From: Chryseobacterium sp. JM1
GTDB taxonomy: Bacteria > Bacteroidota > Bacteroidia > Flavobacteriales > Weeksellaceae
Assembly: GCF_000737715.1 (NCBI RefSeq)
Contig: NZ_JPRN01000003.1
Span: forward strand, 186,001-250,000
Length of the DNA: 64,000 nucleotides
Direction: 5' to 3'
The notes under the pieces were generated by a model. The model was not told the origin of the DNA, made no database searches, and saw only the letters and a list, made by a program, of their open reading frames with translations. Of this stretch, positions 42,979 to 51,194 are shown one piece after another. The position numbers were made by a program, and so were the translations under genes. How positions within the stretch are numbered: the stretch's first letter is position 1; every line of letters starts with the position of its first letter.

Positions 42979-44088
42979 TTAGATCTGAACAATTGTATAG
43001 GTTCCTGTCCCGTTAAAATTGAGACTGAATTCAAGTTTATAGTTTTTAGGAGTAGAAGTAAGATTTGGAAAAGTGATGGCGGAACCTTCGATATCGAAAG
43101 ATCCGTCATTTAAATTATCTCCTAAATCCTCAGGAATAGGACCTTCTGTTGCGAGTTGTATATAGAAAGATCCACCGTTGCTGGTTGTAACTCCATTAAT
43201 AGTTACCGTAAACTTCCCTGTAGAAGTACTGTAGGCTACAGAAGTCGTAGGCGGTGTACCACCTATCGCAGTGAATTTGATTTTTGGAGTAAAATTGGCA
43301 AAATTAACTCTTATTCCTGCCATATAATTATCCACTAATACCTGGTAATATCCATTGGAAGAAACATTGTAATTGCTTCCGTTAGCAACGACTGCTCCCG
43401 AAGAATCTGAACCATAAGTTTGTGCACCGTTACTTGGTGAAGCTAAAAATTTTATCTGAGTATTTGCCTGTAAGTATTTATAACCAATTTTTGGAAGACC
43501 ATTTCCTCTCAATAATTCAGCTGTAGAGTTATTGAAAGAATTGTACGATCCGTACATATATAGATTTGATGGTAAATTGTTAGATGAAGTAGAATTGGTC
43601 GGTAAATTTAATGTTCCTGCATCATTCACTCCCAAAGTATAAGAAGTTCCATTTGGAGACACAAGCGTAATACCTTGTCCTGCACCTGTCACAACTGTTT
43701 TGCTCACCTGTGCATAAGGAACACTCATCAGCTGATTAACCCCCACATTGGTATAGTTTGAACCTCCCTGAGGATCCATTTCCACTTTTACAAATTTAGT
43801 ATTTGTTCCCCAGTTGATTCCTGAAAAATTTCCTGTAGAAGGGGTTCCCTGACCGATATTAAGATTAACCAATCCTTTTGCATTGGTCGTTTTGGTATGC
43901 GTTTCAGTATATAAAACATTTCCTGTAGCCGTATTTTCCAGAATACTTACTTTTAAAGAGATATTTCCGTTGGCAATAGGTGTTCCCGAAGCATTGAAAG
44001 CAATCGTCTGGTAGCTGAAAGCTTGCGGAATCTGTGCACTTACAAGTGTTGCAAGAAATAATCCTATAGTAGCGTAAAGTTTTTTCAT
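42979..44088 (-). CDS. Exported surface/fibre-like protein
   Basis: A 369-residue protein with a signal peptide (about 1-18, LVSAQ). The N-terminal module IPQAFSYQTIAFNASGTPI (short form QAFSYQTIAFNASG) and the following KVSILENTATGNVLYTETH strand set are typical of Bacteroidota cell-surface and tail-fibre-like proteins. The middle is Ser/Thr/Asn/Gly-rich (NSTSSNNLPSN). The last 100 residues form a beta-rich domain without a T9SS tail. It starts 12 bases after the small T9SS protein gene, so the two form an operon. Adhesion is only a guess. Confidence 0.75.
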   Translation of the reverse strand: MKKLYATIGLFLATLVSAQIPQAFSYQTIAFNASGTPIANGNISLKVSILENTATGNVLYTETHTKTTNAKGLVNLNIGQGTPSTGNFSGINWGTNTKFVKVEMDPQGGSNYTNVGVNQLMSVPYAQVSKTVVTGAGQGITLVSPNGTSYTLGVNDAGTLNLPTNSTSSNNLPSNLYMYGSYNSFNNSTAELLRGNGLPKIGYKYLQANTQIKFLASPSNGAQTYGSDSSGAVVANGSNYNVSSNGYYQVLVDNYMAGIRVNFANFTPKIKFTAIGGTPPTTSVAYSTSTGKFTVTINGVTTSNGGSFYIQLATEGPIPEDLGDNLNDGSFDIEGSAITFPNLTSTPKNYKLEFSLNFNGTGTYTIVQI

Positions 44089-44100
44089 GTTGATGAGTTT

Positions 44101-44553
44101 TTAAGGTTTTTTGATAATTTTAATAGGTTTTACATCAGGATTTTTAAAAGAGATCATATACATCCCGGAATTAAGACTGCGCAGATCAAGTTTCCCACTG
44201 TCCAGTTTTGCTTTCAAAACAAGTCTTCCTGCAGTATCATACACTTCAGCTTCCTCAATTTTTGAATGGGAAGTAAGTGTGATGTGAACAAAATCAGCAG
44301 TAGGATTGGGATAGATCTTAACGTTGTCTTTTTCAATTTCTTTAACGCCTAAAACCTGTAATACGGATTGGTAGAACATTCCCAGTGTTCCTGAATTTGC
44401 CTGGTCAGGATCTGCAGGAATGACATAAATTTCTCCTACAGAATGTATGAAACCGGTATCAGAGACTGCCCCGGAATTAATATTTCCGATCACAGACTGG
44501 GCGAAACCAAAGACCGGCACTCCAAAGAGCAGGAAAGTAATTTTTTTTCGCAT
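44101..44553 (-). CDS. Small secreted protein with T9SS type A C-terminal domain
   Basis: A 150-residue protein with a signal peptide (about 1-18, FGFAQ) and a short unique region with SGAVSDTGFIHSVGEIYVIP. The T9SS type A domain covers about 75-150 (VKIYPNPTADFVHI, short form IYPNPTADF; LNSGMYMISF; KPIKIIKKP). Half of the protein is thus the secretion signal. It precedes the surface protein gene in the same operon (12-base gap), so the pair may form one surface structure. Confidence 0.85.
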   Translation of the reverse strand: MRKKITFLLFGVPVFGFAQSVIGNINSGAVSDTGFIHSVGEIYVIPADPDQANSGTLGMFYQSVLQVLGVKEIEKDNVKIYPNPTADFVHITLTSHSKIEEAEVYDTAGRLVLKAKLDSGKLDLRSLNSGMYMISFKNPDVKPIKIIKKP

Positions 44554-44687
44554 GGTTATTATTTTTTTGGATTGCGAATATAATTAAAAATTTGACTATA
44601 AAAATCACAGCAGGTAGTTAAGTCTTTTTATTTTCACTTTAAGAATTATTTAACCTTTATTAGACCTCAGAAATTTTCTATTTTGAG

Positions 44688-44695
44688 TAAATTTG
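44688..44695 (+). promoter_or_regulatory. -7 box of the cytosolic tpx gene
   Basis: TAAATTTG (TAnnTTTG), 21 bases before the ATG. Confidence 0.6.
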
Positions 44696-44716
44696 AAAAA
44701 CTAAAAAAATAATTTT

Positions 44717-45214
44717 ATGTCAAATATTACATTAAAAGGAAACGCAGTAAACACAATAGGAAATTTACCGTCAGTAGGAACTACTATTAAAGATTTTGCT
44801 TTGGTAGATTCAGGTTTAAATGTAAAAACACTTGAAAGCTTTGATGGTAAGAAAAAAGTGTTCAACATCTTCCCAAGTATTGACACGCCGACTTGTGCGT
44901 CTTCTGCAAGAAAATTTAATGAAGAAGCTTCAAGCCTTGATAATACAGTGGTAATCAATGTTTCTAAAGATTTACCTTTTGCATTGGGAAGATTCTGTGC
45001 TGCAGAAGGATTGAACAATGTAGAAACACTTTCAGATTTCAGAAGCAGCTTTGGTGATGATAATGAATTAACTATCGCAGATTCTCCATTGAAAGGACTT
45101 TTAAGCCGTGCTGTTATCGTAACGGATGCTGATAATAAAGTACTGTACACAGAGCAGGTATCTGAAATTGCAGATGAGCCTAATTACGAGGCAGCTCTTT
45201 CTGCTTTAAAATAA
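44717..45214 (+). CDS. tpx: Thiol peroxidase (Tpx), cytosolic
   Basis: Atypical 2-Cys peroxiredoxin of 165 residues, the normal family length, without signal peptide. The motif IFPSIDTPTCASS gives the peroxidatic Cys60, and FCAAEGL gives the resolving Cys94. Ends with SEIADEPNYEAAL as usual. It detoxifies peroxides with thioredoxin. It has its own promoter and terminator and is paralogous to the exported Tpx at 25353-25925. Confidence 0.96.
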   Translation: MSNITLKGNAVNTIGNLPSVGTTIKDFALVDSGLNVKTLESFDGKKKVFNIFPSIDTPTCASSARKFNEEASSLDNTVVINVSKDLPFALGRFCAAEGLNNVETLSDFRSSFGDDNELTIADSPLKGLLSRAVIVTDADNKVLYTEQVSEIADEPNYEAALSALK

Positions 45215-45238
45215 GATCTGAAAATAAAATTTTTATAA

Positions 45239-45276
45239 AAGCCTTGTAGAAATTTTATTTCGCAGGGCTTTTTTTG
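45239..45276 (+). terminator. Terminator of tpx
   Basis: AAAGCCTTG...CGCAGGGCTTT imperfect stem followed by a T run, 25 bases after the stop. Confidence 0.75.
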
Positions 45277-45305
45277 GCATTAATAATTTCTATACCGTTT
45301 TTATA

Positions 45306-45653
45306 ATGATAAAAAGAATTGTCGCCAATATAAAAACTGACGATCTCTCCAAAGCAGATCTGTTTTATAATGAAATTCTGGGTCTTGATCTTCTGATGGA
45401 TCATGGCTGGATCAAAACCTTTGGAAACCATGAAGAAGCCAGAGTTCAGGTGAGCTTTGCCACTCAGGGTGGAAATGATACGGAAGTTCCTTTACTTTCA
45501 ATTGAGGTAGACAATGTAGATGAATTGTACAGCAAAGTAAAGCAGGCAGGCTTTGAAATTACCTATGGAATAACCAATGAAGACTGGGGAGTACGAAGAT
45601 TCTATGTAAAAGATCCATTTGGAAATTTGATTAATATTCTTTCCCATCAGTAA
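45306..45653 (+). CDS. VOC (glyoxalase/bleomycin-resistance fold) protein
   Basis: A 115-residue single-domain vicinal-oxygen-chelate protein, cytosolic. The fold is seen as IVANIKTDDLSKADLFYNEILGL (short form LSKADLFYNEILGL), VSFATQGG, LLSIEVDNVDELYSKVKQAGFEI (short form VDELYSKVKQAGFEI), and a terminal YVKDPFGNLINIL. Members bind metals or small molecules; the activity is unknown. It is followed by a heptamer array and a second VOC gene. Confidence 0.88.
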   Translation: MIKRIVANIKTDDLSKADLFYNEILGLDLLMDHGWIKTFGNHEEARVQVSFATQGGNDTEVPLLSIEVDNVDELYSKVKQAGFEITYGITNEDWGVRRFYVKDPFGNLINILSHQ

Positions 45654-45664
45654 TAATTAATTTT

Positions 45665-45713
45665 GCAACAAGCAACAAGCAACAAGCAACAAGCAACAAG
45701 CAACAAGCAACAA
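45665..45713. repeat. Heptamer tandem array (GCAACAA x7)
   Basis: Seven perfect copies of GCAACAA ending three bases before the ATG of the following VOC gene (45717). The frame stays open through the array (ATSNKQQ type peptide), but only from a TTG start. Confidence 0.95.
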
Positions 45714-45716
45714 GCC

Positions 45717-46121
45717 ATGAAAGCAGAAAAAATCATTCCAGTTCTCAGAATTTTTGATTACAAAAAAATGATAGAGTTTTATATAGACTGGCTCGGTTTT
45801 GAGATCGTCTGGGAACATCATTTTGAGGAAAATACGCCTGTCTATATGGAAGTGAAAAAGGGAAATGTCATTCTCCATTTAAGCGAGCACCACGGAGACG
45901 GAACGCCTGGAAGCAGAGTTTTTATCTGGGGCGAAGGTGTTGCCGACTATCATAAAGAATTGATTGATAAAAAATACAAATACAACCGCCCCGGCCTTGA
46001 AAAAGCCTTTTATGGAGCGGTATCTTTTACTGTAGATGATCCATTCGGAAACAAAATTATATTTAATGAAGAATTTGATGAAGAAAAACACAAAGACCTT
46101 GAATTCTGTTCTATTCATTAA
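45717..46121 (+). CDS. Glyoxalase superfamily protein (bleomycin-resistance-like)
   Basis: About 134 residues from the ATG at 45717. It has one VOC domain: KIIPVLRIFDYKKMIEFYIDWLGF (short form FDYKKMIEFYIDWLGF), VILHLSEHHGDGTPGS and FTVDDPFGNKIIFNE. This is the pattern of Bacteroidota 'glyoxalase superfamily' proteins related to bleomycin-binding proteins. Drug resistance is not implied. A TTG-started longer version would translate the heptamer array and is unlikely. The array fills the place of a leader, so copy-number change there could alter expression. Confidence 0.85.
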   Translation: MKAEKIIPVLRIFDYKKMIEFYIDWLGFEIVWEHHFEENTPVYMEVKKGNVILHLSEHHGDGTPGSRVFIWGEGVADYHKELIDKKYKYNRPGLEKAFYGAVSFTVDDPFGNKIIFNEEFDEEKHKDLEFCSIH

Positions 46122-46155
46122 TTGTTGTAATTAAAAAAGAACTTTGAAGCATTCA

Positions 46156-46225
46156 ATTCAATAGGAACGGACTTTAATCCGTTCAATAAAAAACATTTGT
46201 CATAAGGCTTTAGTCAAAACCTATC
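46156..46225. repeat. Degenerate copy of the GGCTTTAGCC dispersed repeat
   Basis: ATTCAATAGGAACGG followed by an ACTTTAATCCGTT half and 'ggctttagtcaaaacctat', the same order of elements as near 4920-4990 and 40480-40560 but decayed. Confidence 0.65.
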
Positions 46226-46296
46226 TTTAGCCAATAAATGATTCAAATCATCAAAAAGTAAAACTTACTATACCTACCTTTACCTTTTAAAATACT

Positions 46297-47508
46297 ATGA
46301 AACGTTCAGGAACCGCCGATCTGCCTTTACACTATGGAAAAGTACCGCCATGGCTGTATGAGCGTATGTCTGCACTCGGACTTTCTATCATTGAAGTGAT
46401 CCTGATGGATTACGGCAAAGATGAGGTGTTGAGAAGACTCGCAGATCCTTTCTGGTTTCAGAGTTTTGGAGCGGTGATGGGAATGGACTGGCACTCTTCA
46501 GGAATTACGACTTCGGTCATGGGGGCTTTGAAACGTTCCATTAATCCGAATTCACAGTCGCTCGGGCTTTACATTTGTGGTGGAAAAGGGAAATTTTCAA
46601 GAGAAACCCCTTCGGAACTGATTCAGATTGCGGATAAAACCGGACTGAACGGGCATGAACTGGTAAGAGCCAGCAAACTTTCCGCAAAAGTGGATAATAC
46701 AGCCATTCAGGATGGTTATCAACTCTATCTGCACAATTTTATACTGGCTGATAATGGCAGCTGGAGCGTAGTACAGCAGGGAATGCACGAATCGGATGGT
46801 ACGGCGAGAAGATATCACTGGCATTCCGGCAACATCAAATCATTTATAGAAGAACCTCATACAGGAATCAATGGCGTTTCCAGAGGAAAAATTCTCAATC
46901 TTACTGATGCTGAAGCTTCGGGAAACAGGAAGGGAATTCTGGATATTTCCCATACCGATTCCATAGATGTCATGAAAGATTTTTCAAGGCTGATCCTTCC
47001 TGCGCATCACGATGTTCAGGCTTCTGATGTTGATTTAAAGCGTCTTGGAGCTCTTTTATACTTAACCCGTGAGCAGCAGCCCCAGAATTTCGAAGACCTT
47101 CTGATGCTGGAAGGAGTAGGGCCTAGAACGATGCAGTCGCTGGCATTGGTAAGTGAAGTGATTCACGGCGCTCCTTCAAGATTTGCTGATCCTGCGAGAT
47201 TTTCATTTGCTCATGGCGGAAAAGACGGACATCCTTTCCCGGTTCCGACTAAAACCTATGATGAGAGCATCAGCATTCTCAGAAAAGGCATTGAAAAATC
47301 CAAACTCGGAAATTCCGATAAGCTGAATACTTTAAATAAGCTGCATCAAATCGTAGCAGCCACGGAAAAAGATTTTATCCCTGATTTCGACATCCAGCAG
47401 GTGATAGAAGAAGAAAGACAGAATTCATGGCGTTTTGGAGGAAAAACTGTTTTTGGAGATGCAGAGCCTCCTAAAAAACCTAAACCGATCCAGCTTTCTT
47501 TATTCTGA
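46297..47508 (+). CDS. DUF763 protein with HhH motif and C-terminal clamp-binding peptide
   Basis: A 403-residue protein of the DUF763 family (PF05559). It opens MKRSGTADLPLHYGKVPPWL and has MDWHSSGITTSVMGALK and CGGKGKFSRETP. FVTGD-type nuclease motifs are not evident, but Asp/Glu/His-rich conserved blocks (HNFILADNGSWSVVQQGM, short form LADNGSWSVVQQGM; YHWHSG) look catalytic. A helix-hairpin-helix lies near 267-290 (LLMLEGVGPRTMQSLAL). The last five residues, QLSLF, equal the bacterial sliding-clamp-binding consensus QL(S/D)LF. It is inferred to be a DNA-processing protein recruited to DnaN. Confidence 0.88.
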   Translation: MKRSGTADLPLHYGKVPPWLYERMSALGLSIIEVILMDYGKDEVLRRLADPFWFQSFGAVMGMDWHSSGITTSVMGALKRSINPNSQSLGLYICGGKGKFSRETPSELIQIADKTGLNGHELVRASKLSAKVDNTAIQDGYQLYLHNFILADNGSWSVVQQGMHESDGTARRYHWHSGNIKSFIEEPHTGINGVSRGKILNLTDAEASGNRKGILDISHTDSIDVMKDFSRLILPAHHDVQASDVDLKRLGALLYLTREQQPQNFEDLLMLEGVGPRTMQSLALVSEVIHGAPSRFADPARFSFAHGGKDGHPFPVPTKTYDESISILRKGIEKSKLGNSDKLNTLNKLHQIVAATEKDFIPDFDIQQVIEEERQNSWRFGGKTVFGDAEPPKKPKPIQLSLF

Positions 47509-47702
47509 TAGGAAGGATAAACTTTTCGCTGATTGTCGTGATGATTAAAAATCTGTTTAATTATTTAGAAAGAATAAAAACAATTAGTATTAACACAGTT
47601 AAATGGAGGTTTTCCTGTGTATTCTATTAATTTGTTTAATTTTTTTTATTCCGGATTCAATTAAAAATGATATTTTTAAAGCCTTAAAAAAGCACCAATT
47701 CA

Positions 47703-48293
47703 ATGACCAGCAAAGCCTTAGAAATCTGTTATGATTTCCCGTTTTTTTTTCAGGAAGAGCTTGAAGAAATTTTTCAGGCCCACGAAAAAGTCTCATTCCA
47801 AAAAGGAGATATCATTCTTGAAGAAGGAAAAACAGCCAATGAATACTATATTCTTGAAAAAGGCCTCGCCCGTTCCTACGTTAACGACTTTAACGGAAAT
47901 GAAGTAACCACGCACTTTTTTGCAGATAACGAGATCATTATTGAGGTGCTGTCACTTTTTCAGAGAATTCCATCTCAGGAAAATATTGCGTGCATCACAG
48001 ACTGCGAATGCTGGCGGTTTGATTACGAAACCTTTCAGGAACTTTTTCACAAAATACCAAATCTCAGAGAATGGGGAAGATCATGGATGTCGAAGGAGCT
48101 TTTCGCCTATAAACAGCGTTCCGTGGAGATGTTCACCCTTTCTGCCACCAGACGTTATCTTAATCTTTTAGAACAGAAATCACAAGTGGTGCAGTTTGCT
48201 CCGCTTAAGCAGATCGCTTCGTATCTAGGCGTTACAGACACTTCTTTAAGCCGTATCCGCAAGGAAATTGTCTCTCATCCAAAGAAAAATTAA
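47703..48293 (+). CDS. Crp/Fnr-family transcriptional regulator
   Basis: A 196-residue protein. The cyclic-nucleotide-binding-like domain (about 25-120) has VSFQKGDIILEEGKTANEYYILEKGLARSY, in short form EEGKTANEYYILEKGLARSY. The C-terminal HTH has LKQIASYLGVTDTSLSRIRKE. No redox cysteine cluster. It lies directly upstream of a long co-directional cluster. An inverted repeat CTTGtCC-TAT-GGcAAG at 48296-48311 sits between it and the first cluster gene, so it is the likely regulator of the cluster. Confidence 0.9.
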   Translation: MTSKALEICYDFPFFFQEELEEIFQAHEKVSFQKGDIILEEGKTANEYYILEKGLARSYVNDFNGNEVTTHFFADNEIIIEVLSLFQRIPSQENIACITDCECWRFDYETFQELFHKIPNLREWGRSWMSKELFAYKQRSVEMFTLSATRRYLNLLEQKSQVVQFAPLKQIASYLGVTDTSLSRIRKEIVSHPKKN

Positions 48294-48295
48294 AT

Positions 48296-48340
48296 CTTGT
48301 CCTATGGCAAGTTGATTTTCATGAAGGCTTGGTAATTTTG
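48296..48340 (+). promoter_or_regulatory. Promoter and candidate Crp/Fnr operator of the VOC/DinB/SRPBCC cluster
   Basis: The imperfect palindrome CTTGTCCTATGGCAAG (48296-48311) touches a -33 TTG (48312-48314), followed by an 18-base spacer and the -7 box TAATTTTG (48333-48340). The position suits an activator upstream of -33. Operator identity is inferred from the adjacent regulator. Confidence 0.6.
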
Positions 48341-48371
48341 GTTTATAGTTTAACACCAAATAATTACAATT

Positions 48372-48785
48372 ATGAAAGCCAATCAAATTTATGTCAACCT
48401 TCCGGTAAAAGATGTCCAAAAAACCAAAGCATTCTGGACTCAACTCGGATTCGAAATCAACGAACAGTTTTCAGATGACAAAGCGACGTGCGTTGTGATC
48501 AAAGAAGACAGCATCTACGTGATGTTTCTGACTGAAGAATATTTCATGACTTTTTCCGAAAGACCGGTTCCGAAAGGAGATACCACTCAGGTTCTTGTAG
48601 CCATTGGTCTGAACAGCCGTGAAGAAGTTGATCAGGTGGTGAATACCGCTTTGCAGAATGGAGCTTCACAACATGAAGAACCTCAGGATTACGGATGGAT
48701 GTATCAGAATTCTTTCTGGGATCTGGACGGACACGGCTGGAATATCACATTTGCTGATATGTCTCAAATGCCCACTGAATTTTAA
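48372..48785 (+). CDS. VOC-family protein
   Basis: A 137-residue vicinal-oxygen-chelate protein, first gene of the cluster. Blocks: IYVNLPVKDVQKTKAFWTQLGFE (short form VKDVQKTKAFWTQLGFE), VALGLNSREEVDQVVN-like helix, and FWDLDGHGWNI at the C-terminus with the terminal His/Glu region. Cytosolic. It is of the type often called glyoxalase or lactoylglutathione lyase; the activity is not established. It has the only good promoter for several genes downstream. Confidence 0.88.
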   Translation: MKANQIYVNLPVKDVQKTKAFWTQLGFEINEQFSDDKATCVVIKEDSIYVMFLTEEYFMTFSERPVPKGDTTQVLVAIGLNSREEVDQVVNTALQNGASQHEEPQDYGWMYQNSFWDLDGHGWNITFADMSQMPTEF

Positions 48786-48832
48786 AAATCCTCTCCATCT
48801 GCAAAATCCGCAGAAAATAAAAATGTACCGCT

Positions 48833-49294
48833 ATGGAAAACCAATCAAACGATATTGAAATCGTAAAAGTCCAGGTATTCAGCAATTACAAGGTGATTTT
48901 AATGAATATCGAAGGTATTACTCAGGAAGAATCGATGATTTTTCCCAATGGTGAAGCCAATTGTATGAACTGGATCTTAGGACATTTAATTTACATCAGA
49001 AATGCTTTTTTAAATGTTCTTGGGGAAGAATCGGTCTGGGATAATGAAAAATTTTCATGCTACAACAGAGGCGCGATTCCGCTTGAAAGAAAAGAAGAGC
49101 TGGTCACCTTTGAAGAGCTGAAATCGTATCTGCAGCAATCTCAGGATAAACTGGAAGCCAAACTCATCAGTATTGAACGTTTTGAACCTGAAACAATCAA
49201 TGATATTGCCATTTTTTGTCTTCATGAGCTTTATCACAGCGGACAATTAGGCTATCTCAGAAGAATCCTCGGAAAACCCGGAGCGATAAAATAA
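48833..49294 (+). CDS. DinB-like four-helix protein
   Basis: A 153-residue protein of the DinB/YfiT-like four-helix superfamily. Metal-site histidines appear in WILGHLIYIRN (about 44-54) and CLHELYHSGQLGYLRR (about 126-141), the characteristic HxxxH at the end. Family members include thiol transferases. The function here is unknown. It lies 47 bases after the VOC gene and 26 before an SRPBCC gene, so it is co-transcribed. Confidence 0.85.
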   Translation: MENQSNDIEIVKVQVFSNYKVILMNIEGITQEESMIFPNGEANCMNWILGHLIYIRNAFLNVLGEESVWDNEKFSCYNRGAIPLERKEELVTFEELKSYLQQSQDKLEAKLISIERFEPETINDIAIFCLHELYHSGQLGYLRRILGKPGAIK

Positions 49295-49320
49295 CACACC
49301 AAAATCCAAAACAAATAATC

Positions 49321-49761
49321 ATGGAAAATTCCTTTTCAATCCTTCACAATCTGGAAGTAGACACAACCCTTGAAAATGTATATCAGATGGTTTCCGTTCC
49401 CGAATTTCTCAATGAATGGTGGACGCATTATTGTCAGGGCACTCCTGAACCCGATTCTGAATATACTTTCGAGTTTTCTGAGACAGACATCTTGAAGGGA
49501 AAAGTCTCAAAGTTCAATCCTCCTCATGAAATTGAATTTTTAATAACAGACGGTGATCAGGACTGGATAGGAACCAACGTGGGATTTGCTTTAAAAGAAA
49601 TAGGAAAAGGAACCATGATCAGCTTCCACCATACCGGATGGAAGGATACCCATGAACATTTCCGTCAAAGTTCATTCTGCTGGGCAATCTATTTAAGGAT
49701 TTTGAGAAAATTTGTAGAAGAGGGACTTCATGTTCCTTACTCAGAAAGATATCATTTTTAA
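49321..49761 (+). CDS. SRPBCC (AHSA1/START-like) domain protein
   Basis: A 146-residue single-domain protein of the Bet-v1/AHSA1 fold that forms a hydrophobic ligand cavity. Blocks: VYQMVSVPEFLNEWWT, EYTFEFSETDILKGKV, and ISFHHTGWKDTHEHFRQSSFCW (short form FHHTGWKDTHEHF). Cytosolic, with no catalytic assignment. It is in the same run as the DinB-like genes on either side (26- and 20-base gaps). Confidence 0.85.
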   Translation: MENSFSILHNLEVDTTLENVYQMVSVPEFLNEWWTHYCQGTPEPDSEYTFEFSETDILKGKVSKFNPPHEIEFLITDGDQDWIGTNVGFALKEIGKGTMISFHHTGWKDTHEHFRQSSFCWAIYLRILRKFVEEGLHVPYSERYHF

Positions 49762-49781
49762 AACAACTAAAAATCAAGAAA

Positions 49782-50306
49782 ATGGACACACCACAATCAA
49801 AAAAAATGGAACTCATTATTCCTGCTTACCGGATGCATACCCAAAGCTTTCTTAATGTTTTGGACGGTATTTCGGAAGAAGACGGATTGAAAAGAATTGA
49901 AGGAAAAACCAACCATATTGTATGGATGGCAGGAAACTTTGTCAACATGCGCTACAGTCTGGGCTGGGTTTTAGGACTCAGGGATGAAGACCCATACAGT
50001 GATCTTTTCTTTCAGGGAAAAGCCTTGAATGAGAGTAATACATACCCGACTTTAGACGAATTGGAGAAAAATTTCCATGACATATCTCCTAAAATATTCC
50101 AAAAGCTGTTGGAGGTAACGGATGAAGAACTGGACGAAATTTTCGAGATGGGAATGAATATCCCTTTTATCCGAGAAACCAAACTCAATTTTGTAGGAAT
50201 GTGCATTGGACGCGAGGATTATTTATGCGGACAGATTGGTCTGATGAGAAGAATCCTTGATTATCCGGGAATGACCTACGACATGGATGAAAGTATAAAA
50301 TACTAA
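49782..50306 (+). CDS. DinB-like four-helix protein
   Basis: A 174-residue protein. ITNHIVWMAGNFVNMRYSLGW-like first motif (NHIVWMAGN, about 43-51) and IGREDYLCGQIGLMRR at the end. It matches the layout of the first DinB-like protein, but the terminal HxxxH is degenerate (REDYLCGQ instead of HELYHSGQ), so metal binding may be lost. It starts 20 bases after the SRPBCC gene and ends 3 bases before the hydrolase gene. Confidence 0.78.
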   Translation: MDTPQSKKMELIIPAYRMHTQSFLNVLDGISEEDGLKRIEGKTNHIVWMAGNFVNMRYSLGWVLGLRDEDPYSDLFFQGKALNESNTYPTLDELEKNFHDISPKIFQKLLEVTDEELDEIFEMGMNIPFIRETKLNFVGMCIGREDYLCGQIGLMRRILDYPGMTYDMDESIKY

Positions 50307-50309
50307 TCA

Positions 50310-51086
50310 ATGGAACCTAACGAAAAAGGCTATAAAAATGTTAACGGGATCCGTATGTACTATGAAATTTACGGTTCCGGAGAACCTTTGGTCCTGATTC
50401 ATGGTGGAGGCTCATCCATTCTGTTTGATTTTAAAGAAGTGATCTTAAGGCTTCGAAACCAGTTTCAATTGATCGGAATTGATTTGCAAAACCACGGAAT
50501 GACCGATCATCGCGATATTCCTGAAACTTTTGAACAGGATGCTCATGATATCGCTGCTCTTTTAAAGGAGCTTCATATTGAAAAAGCTTTTTTCTGGGGA
50601 TTCAGCAACGGGGGGAATACGGTGATGCAGGTTGCCCATCTTTATCCTCATATTGTTGAAAAATTGATCATCGCTTCTGCATTTTATAAAAGAAACGGAA
50701 TGATGGACGGCTTTTTCGAAAGCATGACAGAAGCCACACTGGAATCAATGCCGGAACCGCTTAAAATCAATTTTCTTAATCTGAATCCTGATTTTTCAAA
50801 GCTGGAAAACCTTTTCGATAAAGACAGTAAAAGGATGCAGACTTTTGAAGACTGGGATGAAAAGATTTTGACGTCCATTGATGCTCCCGCATTATTCATC
50901 AGCGGAGACCAAGACGTTATGAAACCTGAACATGTGGTGGAAATGTGGCGGCTGATCCCGGATTCTCAGCTGATGATCCTGCCGGCAACCCACGGTTCCT
51001 ATATGATGGCTGATTTCGATGGAAAAACAGATGATCATTTAATAAACTTTACAGTAAGCGAGGTTGTGAAATTTTTAAACCATTAA
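50310..51086 (+). CDS. Alpha/beta-fold hydrolase
   Basis: A 258-residue cytosolic hydrolase. Oxyanion block LVLIHGGGSS (about 28-37), nucleophile elbow WGFSNGGNTV (Ser about 100), acid in ISGDQDVMKPE (Asp about 207) and catalytic His in LPATHGSYM (about 233). Substrate unknown; esterase or lactonase-like. It is separated by only 3 bases from the preceding DinB-like gene, which indicates translational coupling. Confidence 0.9.
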   Translation: MEPNEKGYKNVNGIRMYYEIYGSGEPLVLIHGGGSSILFDFKEVILRLRNQFQLIGIDLQNHGMTDHRDIPETFEQDAHDIAALLKELHIEKAFFWGFSNGGNTVMQVAHLYPHIVEKLIIASAFYKRNGMMDGFFESMTEATLESMPEPLKINFLNLNPDFSKLENLFDKDSKRMQTFEDWDEKILTSIDAPALFISGDQDVMKPEHVVEMWRLIPDSQLMILPATHGSYMMADFDGKTDDHLINFTVSEVVKFLNH

Positions 51087-51194
51087 CCTTATTTAATAAA
51101 AGCATTCAAATCAGGAAAAAATCCTGCGCCTTTGCGATAATCCAACCCTACAAAATAAACATTAATTAATAATAACATTTAAAAACAAGAAATC

